Shown here: positions 50,855 to 58,582 of the stretch, piece after piece
How positions within the stretch are numbered: position 1 is the stretch's first letter
How the letters are laid out: every line of letters starts with the position of its first letter
Source: Actinoplanes oblitus
GTDB taxonomy: Bacteria; Actinomycetota; Actinomycetes; Mycobacteriales; Micromonosporaceae
Direction: 5' to 3'
Length of the DNA: 64,000 nt
Assembly: GCF_030252345.1 (NCBI RefSeq)
Contig: NZ_CP126980.1
Coordinates: 7,938,501-8,002,500, forward strand
The notes under the pieces: generated by a model
Database searches by the model: none
What the model was told of the DNA's origin: nothing
What the model saw: the letters and a program-made list of their open reading frames with translations, nothing else
Made by a program: the position numbers and the translations under genes

Positions 50855-51802
50855 TCAACGGCGTTTCGCCCGCTTCGCCACAGCGGCGGCGTCGTAGGCC
50901 AGGTCGGGGTCGGCGTCCGGCTGCGGGACGCACAGCAGCAGGGCCTTGTGGCGTACCGAGATCTTCATGGCCTTTCCCGGCGCGATGAGGTCACCGTCGA
51001 GCTGCCGGGGCTGCGCGCGGTTGCTGTAGATCTCCACCCGGGAGGCGGTGAACGTCTCCATCCGCGGCACCCGCTTGCGCCGGCTCGCCACCGCCCAGGC
51101 CAGTGCCGCCCAGTGCATCAGGTTGTTCGGGCTGAGGATGGCGACGTCCAGTTTCCCGTCGTCCGGCTGCGCCTTGCTGAGCAGCCGCACGCCGCCCTGC
51201 AGCCGGCCGACATTTCCGACGATCACCGCCTGCGGCCGGCGCGGGATCGGCGGGCCGCCGTCCAGCCGGATCCGCACCCGCATCGGCCGGTCCAGCAGGT
51301 GCTTCGCCGCCCCGACCAGGTAGGCCGGCCAGCCGATGTGCTTTTTCGCCTTCTCCGAGGTGTCCTGCAGCATCATCGCGTCGAAGCCCATCCCGGCCAT
51401 CACCACGAAGCACTGGTCGTCGATGGTGCCGACGTCGATCCGGCGGCGGCCGCCCTCCAGCACCACCTGCAGCCCGGCGGCCGGGTCGGTGCCCAGCCCG
51501 AGGTTTGCCGCGAGCAGGTTGCCGGTGCCGGCCGGCAGCACGGCGAGCGCCACGTCGGTGCCGGTCAGGGCGGTCACCACGGCCGTCACGGTGCCGTCGC
51601 CACCGCACGCGAAGACCAGCTCGGCGCCATCGGCCACGGCCTTCTTGGCCTGGCCACGGCCCGGGTCCTCGGGGGTCGTCTCATACCACGCGGGCTCCGG
51701 CCACCCGGCCTTGGTCAGGCTGGTGCGCAGGGTGCGGCGAAGCTGATCCGGATCGGCCACTTTGGCGGGGTTCACCACAACGGCGGAGCGGGGTCCTGTC
51801 AC
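50855..51802 (-). CDS. Diacylglycerol/lipid kinase family protein
   Basis: The 315-residue protein has the DAGK catalytic fold: an opening RSAVVVNPAKV, the glycine-rich FACGGDGTVTAVVTAL, LPAGTGNLLAANLGL and GMGFDAMM. It phosphorylates diacylglycerol or related lipids with ATP at the membrane. In actinobacteria relatives act in phosphatidylinositol-mannoside and phospholipid turnover. The neighbouring PAP2 protein would carry out the opposite reaction, so the group may recycle lipid phosphates; this is inferred from adjacency. Confidence 0.9.
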   Translation of the reverse strand: MTGPRSAVVVNPAKVADPDQLRRTLRTSLTKAGWPEPAWYETTPEDPGRGQAKKAVADGAELVFACGGDGTVTAVVTALTGTDVALAVLPAGTGNLLAANLGLGTDPAAGLQVVLEGGRRRIDVGTIDDQCFVVMAGMGFDAMMLQDTSEKAKKHIGWPAYLVGAAKHLLDRPMRVRIRLDGGPPIPRRPQAVIVGNVGRLQGGVRLLSKAQPDDGKLDVAILSPNNLMHWAALAWAVASRRKRVPRMETFTASRVEIYSNRAQPRQLDGDLIAPGKAMKISVRHKALLLCVPQPDADPDLAYDAAAVAKRAKRR

Positions 51803-51878
51803 GCGCTCAGTCTGCCGGAGCTAAGTCACAGGTGCGACTCAGGAATCATCGTGCCTCGGGAAGGGCACACTTTCTCAG

Positions 51879-52379
51879 GTGACTCGCGTGACGTACTCCG
51901 AAGTCGGCCGGACCCGCGGCGGACCGCTCCCGGACGGCTATCGGCATCTGCGCTATCGGACCCGCATCGGCACCGGTCCGCGGGTGTTCGCCGCCGCCGG
52001 CGAGGCGGTTCTCACCTTCCGGATGCACCGCGCCACCGGAGCGGGCGTCCGAGCCGGTGCGCGGCGGGCCGAGCCCGGCGTCCGGCTGACCATCGGCCTC
52101 GGTCCGGTCACCGCCCCGTGTGAGGTGGTCTGGGTCGCCCAGGAGGAGCGGAAGATCGGTTTTGGGTACGGAACGCTGCCCGGTCACCCGGCGCGCGGCG
52201 AGGAGGCGTTCGTCGTGGAACGCGACACGCGCGACCGGGTGTGGTTCACGGTCACCGCGTTCAGCCGCCCGGCCGGCACCCTGATGCGCCTGGCCGGCCC
52301 GGTGGCGGTGCTGTTCCAGCAGCTCTACGCCCGTCGGTGCGGTCAGGTGCTGCGACGTCTGGGTACCGTGAGCCGGTGA
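51879..52379 (+). CDS. DUF1990-family protein
   Basis: The 166-residue protein fits DUF1990: YSEVGRTRGGPLPDGYRHLR at the N-terminus, then FRMHRATGAGV, IGFGYGTLPGHPARGEEAF and a closing FSRPAGTLMRLAGPVAVLFQ. The family is common in actinobacteria and plants, with no defined activity. Its stop overlaps the next start (GTGA), so it is co-translated with an MBL hydrolase and then a DedA protein. Confidence 0.85.
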   Translation: MTRVTYSEVGRTRGGPLPDGYRHLRYRTRIGTGPRVFAAAGEAVLTFRMHRATGAGVRAGARRAEPGVRLTIGLGPVTAPCEVVWVAQEERKIGFGYGTLPGHPARGEEAFVVERDTRDRVWFTVTAFSRPAGTLMRLAGPVAVLFQQLYARRCGQVLRRLGTVSR

Positions 52380-53152
52380 GCACGACATCGGTCACCTGGT
52401 GGGGACACAGCACGATCTGGCTCGCCGACTCGGGCGCCACCCTGCTCACCGACCCGGTGCTCACCGACCGGCTGGCGCACCTGCGCCGGCTGGCCGGCCC
52501 GTCGCCCCGGCTGCCCGGCGCGCCGGACGCGGTGCTCCTCTCTCACCTGCACGCCGACCACTTCCACGTGGCGTCGCTGAAGGCCGTGCCCGGTGAGCCG
52601 CTGCTGGTCGTGCCGCGCGGCGCTGCCGCCTTCACCGCCAAGGTGCTGGGCGCGTCGGTGGCCGCGCGGTGCGTCGAGATGGCCCCCGGCGACGAGATCG
52701 CGATCGGCGCGGTCCGGGTGCGTGCCGTGCCGGCCCGGCACGACGGCGGCCGCGGCCCGTGGTCGCGGGAGCGGGCCACCGCGATCGGCTACGTGGTCGA
52801 GGGCGAGTCCCGGACCTGGTATGCCGGGGACACCGGCCTGTTCGACCAGATGGCCGGGCTGGGCCCGCTGGATCTCGCGCTGATCCCGGTCGGCGGCTGG
52901 GGTCCCACCCTCGGCGCGCACGGTCACCTGGACGCCCGGGACGCCGCCGAGGCGCTGCACCGGGTGAAGGCGTCCTGGGCAGTGCCGGTGCACTACGGCA
53001 CACTCTGGCCGATCGGGATGGCCCGGATCCGCCGGCACATGTTCGACGCGCCGGGCGTCCGGTTCGCCGAGCACGCGGCGCGGACCTCGCCGGAGACCCG
53101 GGTGCGGGTGCTGGCACACGGCGAGACGCTGACCCTCGGGCCGGCCGCGTGA
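52376..53152 (+). CDS. MBL-fold metallo-hydrolase
   Basis: The 258-residue protein starts at GTG 52376. It has TWWGHSTIWL, the metal motif SHLHADHFH (HxHxDH), PARHDGGRG, YAGDTGLFDQ and VPVHYGTLWP. The pattern fits the UlaG/RomA-like or N-acylphosphatidylethanolamine phospholipase D-like branch that hydrolyses phosphodiester or lactone bonds. It is overlapped by genes on both sides. With a DedA membrane protein next, a lipid-linked substrate is possible but unproven. Confidence 0.87.
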   Translation: MSTTSVTWWGHSTIWLADSGATLLTDPVLTDRLAHLRRLAGPSPRLPGAPDAVLLSHLHADHFHVASLKAVPGEPLLVVPRGAAAFTAKVLGASVAARCVEMAPGDEIAIGAVRVRAVPARHDGGRGPWSRERATAIGYVVEGESRTWYAGDTGLFDQMAGLGPLDLALIPVGGWGPTLGAHGHLDARDAAEALHRVKASWAVPVHYGTLWPIGMARIRRHMFDAPGVRFAEHAARTSPETRVRVLAHGETLTLGPAA

Positions 53153-53718
53153 CCGCCACGCTGGGCGCGCTGGCCTGGCTGTTCGCCGTGGTGTGCTTCG
53201 GGGCGATCATTCCGATCGTGCCGACCGGGGCGGCGGTCAGCGGCGCCACCGCGCTGGCCTTCCACGAGGGCCGGCCGGTGACCATGACGTTCGTGGTGGC
53301 GGCCGGCGCGGCCGGCGCCTACGCCGGCGACCTGGTGATGTACGCGATGTGCCGGTTCGGCGGCGAGCAGCTCGCCCGCCGGCTGCGCTGGCTGCGCGAC
53401 GAGGAACACCTGGCAGCGGTGAAGGACCGGCTGAAGGCCAGGCAGGTCCCGGTGCTGCTGGTCTCCCGGCTGATCCCGGGCGGCCGGGTGCCGGTGCTGC
53501 TCGCGGCGGCCTTCGCCGGGATCTCCTGGGACACCTTCGTGGTGGCCAACCTGCCGGCCTGCGCCCTGTGGTCGGTGGTGTACGCGGCGATCGGCCTGGC
53601 CGGCGGCTCGATCTTCCCGCGGCCCTGGCAGGGCGTGCTCGCCGCGGTGGTCGTCATCCTGGTGGTGAACCAGACGGTGACCTGGTGGAACAAGCGCCGC
53701 GAGACGTCTAGTACCTGA
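53149..53718 (+). CDS. DedA/VTT-family membrane protein
   Basis: The 189-residue membrane protein has the VTT (SNARE-associated) core. It includes GAAGAYAGDLVMYAMCRFGGEQL and the conserved re-entrant segment VSRLIPGGRVPVLLAAAFAGISW, with the key arginines and glycines. DedA proteins flip or recycle polyprenyl-phosphate and phospholipids and support membrane homeostasis. It starts at GTG 53149 on the MBL stop and overlaps the convergent beta-lactamase-fold gene by 11 bases at the 3' end. Confidence 0.87.
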   Translation: MTATLGALAWLFAVVCFGAIIPIVPTGAAVSGATALAFHEGRPVTMTFVVAAGAAGAYAGDLVMYAMCRFGGEQLARRLRWLRDEEHLAAVKDRLKARQVPVLLVSRLIPGGRVPVLLAAAFAGISWDTFVVANLPACALWSVVYAAIGLAGGSIFPRPWQGVLAAVVVILVVNQTVTWWNKRRETSST

Positions 53719-54604
53719 GGTGGGAGCGGGTCAGCTTGACCGCTTTCTCGATCACGGCCTCGCCGGCCTCCTGGGTCTGGTGGCCGTGCGAGAGCACCGC
53801 GATGGAGACGTCCACGTCGTCACCGGTGATCCGGCCGACCGAGTTGACGATCCACAGGTCGCTGGTGCCGGGGCGGGCCAGCCACCCGTTCTTCACGGTG
53901 AACTCCTCGCCCGCCTTGGCCGCGGCAGGGACTCCCCACTGCTGCGCCGGGTTGACGGTGCTCATCAGGGTGCGCGCGTAGGCCCGGCCCTTGGCCGAGA
54001 TCGGACTGTCGTCGGCGACCAGCTGGGACAGCAGTTTCACCTGGTCGGTGACGGTGGTCTCGGTGAGGCCCCAGGCGCTGTTCACCACCGTGTGCTTCAG
54101 CCCGAGCCGCTTGTCGCAGCGCTGGATCGCCGACTGCTTGCCGAGGCTGGTGAACAGGGCGGTGGTGGCGTCGTTGTCGCTGTTGCGGATCATCAGTTTC
54201 GCCTTGGCGTCCTCGTCCGCGGTCAGCTTGCGGCCGGCGTCCTGCCTGGTCAGCAGCAGGCAGGCGAGCACCTGCACCTTGACCACGCTGGCGGTCCGGA
54301 ACTTCCGGTCGCCGTGGAACGCGTAGCGGTCACCGGTCCGCTTGTCGAGCACCGCGACGGCGAACCCGGGGACGGTGGCGGCGTACTTCGTCAGCGCGGC
54401 GTCCAGTGCCTTGACCCGCTTGGCCCGCTCGGCCCTGGCGAGCTCCTCGGGGCTGGGCCCGGCCGGTGACGCGCTGGTCGCGTTCCCGGTGAGGAAGGTG
54501 GCAGTCTCACCCTGACTGCCGATCAGCCCTTTGAACACCAGGCCGGCACCTCCCAGCACGACCACGGCGGCCATGATCACGATCCAGTTCGGGGTACGTC
54601 GCAC
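53708..54604 (-). CDS. Class A beta-lactamase-fold serine hydrolase, membrane-anchored
   Basis: The 298-residue protein starts at GTG 54604, which places an N-terminal membrane helix at about residues 8-26 (IVIMAAVVVLGGAGLVF). The catalytic S106-V-V-K109, S142-D-N144 and a KNGW in place of KTG are visible. The omega-loop glutamate of true class A enzymes (E-x-x-L-N) is not evident. It could be a penicillin-interactive or weak beta-lactamase-like protein acting on cell-wall peptides. Resistance should not be assumed. Confidence 0.82.
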   Translation of the reverse strand: MRRTPNWIVIMAAVVVLGGAGLVFKGLIGSQGETATFLTGNATSASPAGPSPEELARAERAKRVKALDAALTKYAATVPGFAVAVLDKRTGDRYAFHGDRKFRTASVVKVQVLACLLLTRQDAGRKLTADEDAKAKLMIRNSDNDATTALFTSLGKQSAIQRCDKRLGLKHTVVNSAWGLTETTVTDQVKLLSQLVADDSPISAKGRAYARTLMSTVNPAQQWGVPAAAKAGEEFTVKNGWLARPGTSDLWIVNSVGRITGDDVDVSIAVLSHGHQTQEAGEAVIEKAVKLTRSHLRY

Positions 54605-54747
54605 CCCGCCATATTGCCGTGCCGGCGCCACGACGCGTGTCCCGACTCCTATGGATCGCCCAGGAGAATCCGATTTTCCACGGTGCGCCGTGGCGCCGCG
54701 ACATTCCGTCACCGGCCCCGGCTGCCCGCGGAGCGCAGAATGGGGGT

Positions 54748-55677
54748 ATGGCGTCCCTGTTGTCCCGTGCCGTTCAGATGTCCCGCCTCGCGCTCGCCGC
54801 GCCGGCCGTCGCCGCCGACCTCACCCGCGCCGCGATCGGCCAGGTGATCGAGACCGCCGGCGCGGTGGCGGCTGTCCCGGTCCGCGCCGCCGGCCTGCTC
54901 GGCCAGGCCGAGCTGCTGGTCAACCGGGCCGGCCTGGCGATCGGCCAGGCCGAGGAGCTGATCGCCCGGGTGACAGCGGTGACCACCGCCGCCGAGTCCG
55001 CGGTGACCGAGGTCCAGGTGGTCAGCGCGGCGGCTCAGGCGGCGATCGCCGAGGTGCAGGCGATCAGTACGGCGGCCGAGGCGGCGATCGCCGAGGTGCG
55101 GGCGATCACCACGGCGGCGACGCTGACCGTCGAGGAGGCGAGCGCGATCGCCACGGCCGCCGGTGACGTGATCCGCCGGGTGGCCGGGACCGCCGACGCG
55201 GCCGGCACCCTGGTGATCGAGGCGGGCTCGCTGACCACGGCGGCCGCCGAGGTGGTGGCCGAGGTGGGCGCGGTCAGCGGCACGGCACGCGGACTGGTCG
55301 GCGACGCGGCGGCGGTGGCGGCTCAGGCCTCCGCCGTGGTGGCCCGCGCCGACCAGGCCGCCGGGGTCGCCACCGAGCTGCTCGACGGGTACGCGCCGAC
55401 GCTGCGCAAGGCGGCGCCGTTGGCCGCCCGGTTCGTGGAGGAGCTGACGCCGGAGGAGGTGACCGCCGCGATCCGGATGGTCGACGAGCTCCCGGCGCTG
55501 CGCGACCATCTGGTCAACGACGTGATGCCGCTGCTCAACAAGCTGGACCAGGTGGGGCCGGACCTGCACAAGCTGCTCGAGGTGACCGAGGACCTGCACC
55601 TGGCGATCGCCGGGCTGCCGGGGCTGAAGCTGCTGCGCCGCCGGGGCGAGGAACGCACCGGGGAGGATCGGGGCTGA
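54748..55677 (+). CDS. Alanine-rich coiled-coil-like protein
   Basis: The 309-residue protein starts at ATG 54748. Residues about 70-215 are heptad-like alanine/valine-rich helices with internal repetition (AESAVTEVQVVSAAAQ and AIAEVQAISTAAEA recurring every ~14-17 residues). The C-terminal ~90 residues are more globular (ELTPEEVTAAIRMVDELPAL, then VMPLLNKLDQVGPDLHKLLE). This resembles actinobacterial proteins of unknown function with apolipoprotein-like helices that may bind membranes. No signal peptide or catalytic motif is seen. A terminator hairpin follows. Confidence 0.75.
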   Translation: MASLLSRAVQMSRLALAAPAVAADLTRAAIGQVIETAGAVAAVPVRAAGLLGQAELLVNRAGLAIGQAEELIARVTAVTTAAESAVTEVQVVSAAAQAAIAEVQAISTAAEAAIAEVRAITTAATLTVEEASAIATAAGDVIRRVAGTADAAGTLVIEAGSLTTAAAEVVAEVGAVSGTARGLVGDAAAVAAQASAVVARADQAAGVATELLDGYAPTLRKAAPLAARFVEELTPEEVTAAIRMVDELPALRDHLVNDVMPLLNKLDQVGPDLHKLLEVTEDLHLAIAGLPGLKLLRRRGEERTGEDRG

Positions 55678-55726
55678 GCGCGGCCGCCCGGGGCGGAGCG
55701 CTCCGGGCGTACCGTCGAACGGGTTG

Positions 55727-55757
55727 GCGGCGGGGTCGCGGATCGCGACCCCGCCGC
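55727..55757 (+). terminator. Hairpin between convergent genes
   Basis: GCGGCGGGGTCGCG pairs perfectly with CGCGACCCCGCCGC over a 3-base loop. It lies 49 bases after the coiled-coil gene and 65 bases from the end of the convergent S1 protease gene, so it can serve both. Confidence 0.75.
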
Positions 55758-55822
55758 TCCTTGCTGATACCGCGCCGGCCTCGCGTGGGATTTCGGTCAT
55801 CTTCCGGCCGGGCGGTGACGGC

Positions 55823-56863
55823 TCAGTAGACCGAGACGCCGTAAACGCTCAGCGGCTCGACGACCGGCTGGAAGTACGTGACGCCGCCGGACGAGCAGTT
55901 ACCGCTGCCGCCCGAGGTGAGGCCGAGCGCCGTGGTGCCGGAGTAGAGCGATCCGCCGCTGTCGCCCGGTTCGGCGCAGACGGTGGTGCGGATCAGGCCG
56001 GAGACCGTGCCCTCGGCGTAGTTGACGGTGCTGTTCAGCGCGGTGACCCGGCCGGAGTGGATGCCGGTGGTGGAACCGCGCCGGTAGACGGTGGCGCCGA
56101 CCGCCGGGGTGCCGGCGGAGGTGATGTCCTGCGAACCGACAGCGCCGCTCTTGGTGATCGTCGTGTTGGTGTAGCGGACGATGCCGTAGTCGTTGCCCGG
56201 GAAGCTCGTGCCGGCCCGGGTGCCGAGCGTGCTGGAGCCGTTCGTCCAGGTCGAACCGATGTTCGTGCAGTGGCCGGCGGTGAGGAAGTAGTACGTGCCG
56301 GCGCTGTTGCGCACGTTGAAGCCGAGCGAGCAGCGGGCGCCGCCGGTGTAGATGGCGTCACCGCCGGAGATCCGAGTGCTGATCTTGCCGGGGATGCTCT
56401 CGATCCGGGCGGTGTCGCCGAGCTTGGCGACGGTGGCCTTGACCGCGGCCAGCTTGGCGCCGGTGACGCTCTGGTCGACGCTGACCACGACCTGGTTGGT
56501 GACCGGGTCGACGGCGAAGGCGGTGCCGGGCGTCTTCAGGTTGACCTTGAGGCTCGCGTCGGCGGCGGCGAGGGTGGCGCCGCTGCGAGCCACGTAGCGC
56601 GGGGTGGCGCCGGCCTTGACGACCTCGGCTGCGGTGGTCGCGTCGGTGACGTTGACCACCAGTTTGCCGGAGGCGTCGAGGTAGGAGCCGGCGTCACGGG
56701 AGCCGAGCTGATCGTCCAGCTTGCTGGCAAGGGCGGACGGCGCGAAGGACGCGTCGCCCAGGGCCGGGGCAGCCGAGGCGGGTGACGTCGCGACGAAGGC
56801 GCTGCCCACGAGGATGCCGACCGCCAGGCCGACGATCGGTCGGCGAAGCTTCGGGTTGAGCAC
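55823..56863 (-). CDS. Secreted streptogrisin-like S1 protease
   Basis: The 346-residue preproprotein starts at GTG 56863 behind a strong GGGAGGAAAC site; the longer ORF would bury the signal peptide. A signal peptide (about residues 1-35, ending ASA), a pro region with [22 protein letters not shown], and an alpha-lytic/streptogrisin-type protease domain follow. The catalytic His is in YFLTAGHC, Asp in GNDYGIVRY and Ser in EPGDSGGSL. Four or more cysteines fit two or three disulfides. The pro region probably guides folding and is then removed. Confidence 0.9.
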   Translation of the reverse strand: MLNPKLRRPIVGLAVGILVGSAFVATSPASAAPALGDASFAPSALASKLDDQLGSRDAGSYLDASGKLVVNVTDATTAAEVVKAGATPRYVARSGATLAAADASLKVNLKTPGTAFAVDPVTNQVVVSVDQSVTGAKLAAVKATVAKLGDTARIESIPGKISTRISGGDAIYTGGARCSLGFNVRNSAGTYYFLTAGHCTNIGSTWTNGSSTLGTRAGTSFPGNDYGIVRYTNTTITKSGAVGSQDITSAGTPAVGATVYRRGSTTGIHSGRVTALNSTVNYAEGTVSGLIRTTVCAEPGDSGGSLYSGTTALGLTSGGSGNCSSGGVTYFQPVVEPLSVYGVSVY

Positions 56864-57047
56864 GGTTTCCTCCCAGGGGGATTGGGTAGGTGGCCCGACC
56901 GGTCCGGTAGGCCAGTGCTCGCAAGTATTCAAATTGATCAATGAATGTTGCAAGGAGAAGTCAATTTGGAACAATCTCGATCAAGTTGCCCCTGAGCTGG
57001 GAAAAGCCTCGTCCCATAGTGCGGGGGTATGACCCCTTCGGGATGAA

Positions 57048-57632
57048 TCAGCGCTCCCGCACGCTGATCGGGGCGTCGTCGGCGAGCCGGTAGCCCAGGC
57101 CGTAGACCGTGGTGATCAGCTCCGGGTCGTCGAGCTTGGTGCGCAGGCGGCTGACGTGCACGTCCACCGTGCGGTTGGTGGTGTGCCGGTGACCCCAGAC
57201 GTGGGTGAGCAGTTGGGCCCGGCTGAAGACCTGACGAGGGTGCTGGGCGAGGAAGAGCAGCAGGTCGTACTCCAACCGACTGAGGTCGAGACGCCGGCCG
57301 CCGCGCAGGGCGGTGCGGGCTCGCGGGTCCAGGACGATGTCGTCGGCGGCAGCGGCCTGCGGCGCGGGGGGCTCCAGCTCGATGGCGGCACCCGGGCCGG
57401 CCGCGTCGACCAGGTCGCGCAGGGCGGCGAGCACCCGGTCGCGGCCGGTGAGGCCGCCGGCGATGCTGATCGTGACGGTGACCGGGGCCTCGTCCACCAG
57501 CGGGCCGCGAGCCGCGGCCTCGTCCGCCAGCACGCCGCGGGCCGGGGCTTCGTCGGCCGGGAGGGTGGGGACCGGGCGCAGGGCGGGGCGGGCATGAGCG
57601 GGACGCGGGTGGGCGATGGCGAGCGCGGACAT
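57048..57632 (-). CDS. OmpR-type winged-helix regulator without receiver domain
   Basis: The 194-residue protein starts at ATG 57632 after AAGGAG. The first ~70 residues are disordered and repetitive (ADEAPARGVLADEAAARGPL), then a short alpha/beta part. The C-terminal ~95 residues form an OmpR/PhoB-type DNA-binding domain: RLDLSRLEYDLLLFLAQHP, FSRAQLLTHVWGH, RTVDVHVSRLRTKL and ITTVYGLGYRL. The phosphorylatable receiver domain is missing, so it is not an ordinary response regulator. Similar proteins occur across Micromonosporaceae; targets are unknown. Confidence 0.85.
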   Translation of the reverse strand: MSALAIAHPRPAHARPALRPVPTLPADEAPARGVLADEAAARGPLVDEAPVTVTISIAGGLTGRDRVLAALRDLVDAAGPGAAIELEPPAPQAAAADDIVLDPRARTALRGGRRLDLSRLEYDLLLFLAQHPRQVFSRAQLLTHVWGHRHTTNRTVDVHVSRLRTKLDDPELITTVYGLGYRLADDAPISVRER

Positions 57633-58051
57633 GGGGTGCTCCTTCGACGACTCGTGCCCCCGGATCCGGCGGCACCCAGCAAGGATATAATTCCTATCTG
57701 TTAGATAGGCATACCGCATCGTAGTAGCGCACGCCACATCCCACAAACTCCATCTTCTTACTAGGATTTGGGATCGCTGTTGACCGCGGCCTTCCCGGGA
57801 TCGATGGTGGAGTGGTTCTCAAGCAATGGGCCCGGCGGTCCGGTGTGGACGGGGTCACTCTTCCGGGTGGATCAGCCCGGCGAGGCGGCCCTTCTCGCGG
57901 CCGGCCCCGCGCGGGTGACCTCGTACGCCATCACCGCGCTCGGGCCCGCCCCACCGGTGATCGCCGCGTGTGGCGTGCCCGACATATCCGGATAGTCGCA
58001 GATAATCGTGGAAAGGAGGCGCGGCGGACCGCCTCGGACGCCGCGAAACGG
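57633..58051. other. Intergenic region between regulator and FMN reductase
   Basis: The left part (57670-57780) is unusually AT-rich and probably holds the promoter of the minus-strand regulator. The right part contains only short ORFs, including a 75-codon one at 57768-57995 with no recognisable domain and no clear ribosome-binding site. I do not call a gene here. Confidence 0.45.
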
Positions 58052-58534
58052 ATGACTGGAATTGTGGTGGTGTCCGGTAACCCGCGCGCCGGGTCCCGGA
58101 CCTCGACCCTGGCCATCGCGGTCGGGGAGGCCTTCGCGGACCGGCTCGGCTCCCCCGCGCCCACCGTGATCGAGGTGGGCGCGCTCGGCGCCGGCCTGCT
58201 GACCCGGGACGACGAGGCGACCGCGGCCGCGGTGGAGGCGCTGACCACGGCGAACCTGCTGGTGGTGGCGACCCCGACGTACAAGGGCAGCTACACCGGG
58301 CTGCTCAAGGTGCTGCTGGACCAGCTGCCCAACCAGGCGCTGGCCGGCAAGCTCGCGGTCCCGGTGGTGACGGCCGGGATCGCGCCGCAGGCGACCGCCG
58401 CCGAGGCGGTGCTGCGGCAGCTGCTGGTGGAACTGGGAGCGATCGTGGCCCGCCCCGGCCTGCCGGTGGTCGAGGCAGACCTGCCGGAATCAGCGGACAT
58501 CGCGAAAAAGTACGCCGCCGCGCTCGACTGGTGA
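58052..58534 (+). CDS. NADPH-dependent FMN reductase family protein
   Basis: The 160-residue flavodoxin-like protein starts at ATG 58052 with IVVVSGNPRAGSRTSTLA, the phosphate-binding loop of SsuE/MsuE-type reductases. VVATPTYKGSYTGLLKVLLDQLP is the second FMN-contact segment. These enzymes reduce FMN for two-component monooxygenases or detoxify quinones. It is remote from the biosynthetic cluster, whose flavoenzymes may need such a partner, but no link is shown. A terminator follows. Confidence 0.87.
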   Translation: MTGIVVVSGNPRAGSRTSTLAIAVGEAFADRLGSPAPTVIEVGALGAGLLTRDDEATAAAVEALTTANLLVVATPTYKGSYTGLLKVLLDQLPNQALAGKLAVPVVTAGIAPQATAAEAVLRQLLVELGAIVARPGLPVVEADLPESADIAKKYAAALDW

Positions 58535-58536
58535 GG

Positions 58537-58568
58537 AAAGCCCCGGCATCCCACCGGGGCTTCCCCTC
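58537..58568 (+). terminator. Terminator after the FMN reductase gene
   Basis: GGAAAGCCCCGG and CCGGGGCTTCC form a strong stem around a short loop directly after the stop codon. It also lies at the end of the convergent subtilase gene. Confidence 0.8.
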
Positions 58569-58582
58569 GTCCTCCGGCCCGA

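Noticed and set aside
53708..54604. Antibiotic-resistance beta-lactamase
   Set aside because: SxxK and SDN are present, but the omega-loop glutamate is not evident and the protein is membrane-anchored. Only the fold is claimed.
57768..57995. A 75-codon plus-strand ORF between the winged-helix regulator and the FMN reductase
   Set aside because: There is no ribosome-binding site, no domain and no hydrophobic pattern; the composition suits random high-GC DNA.
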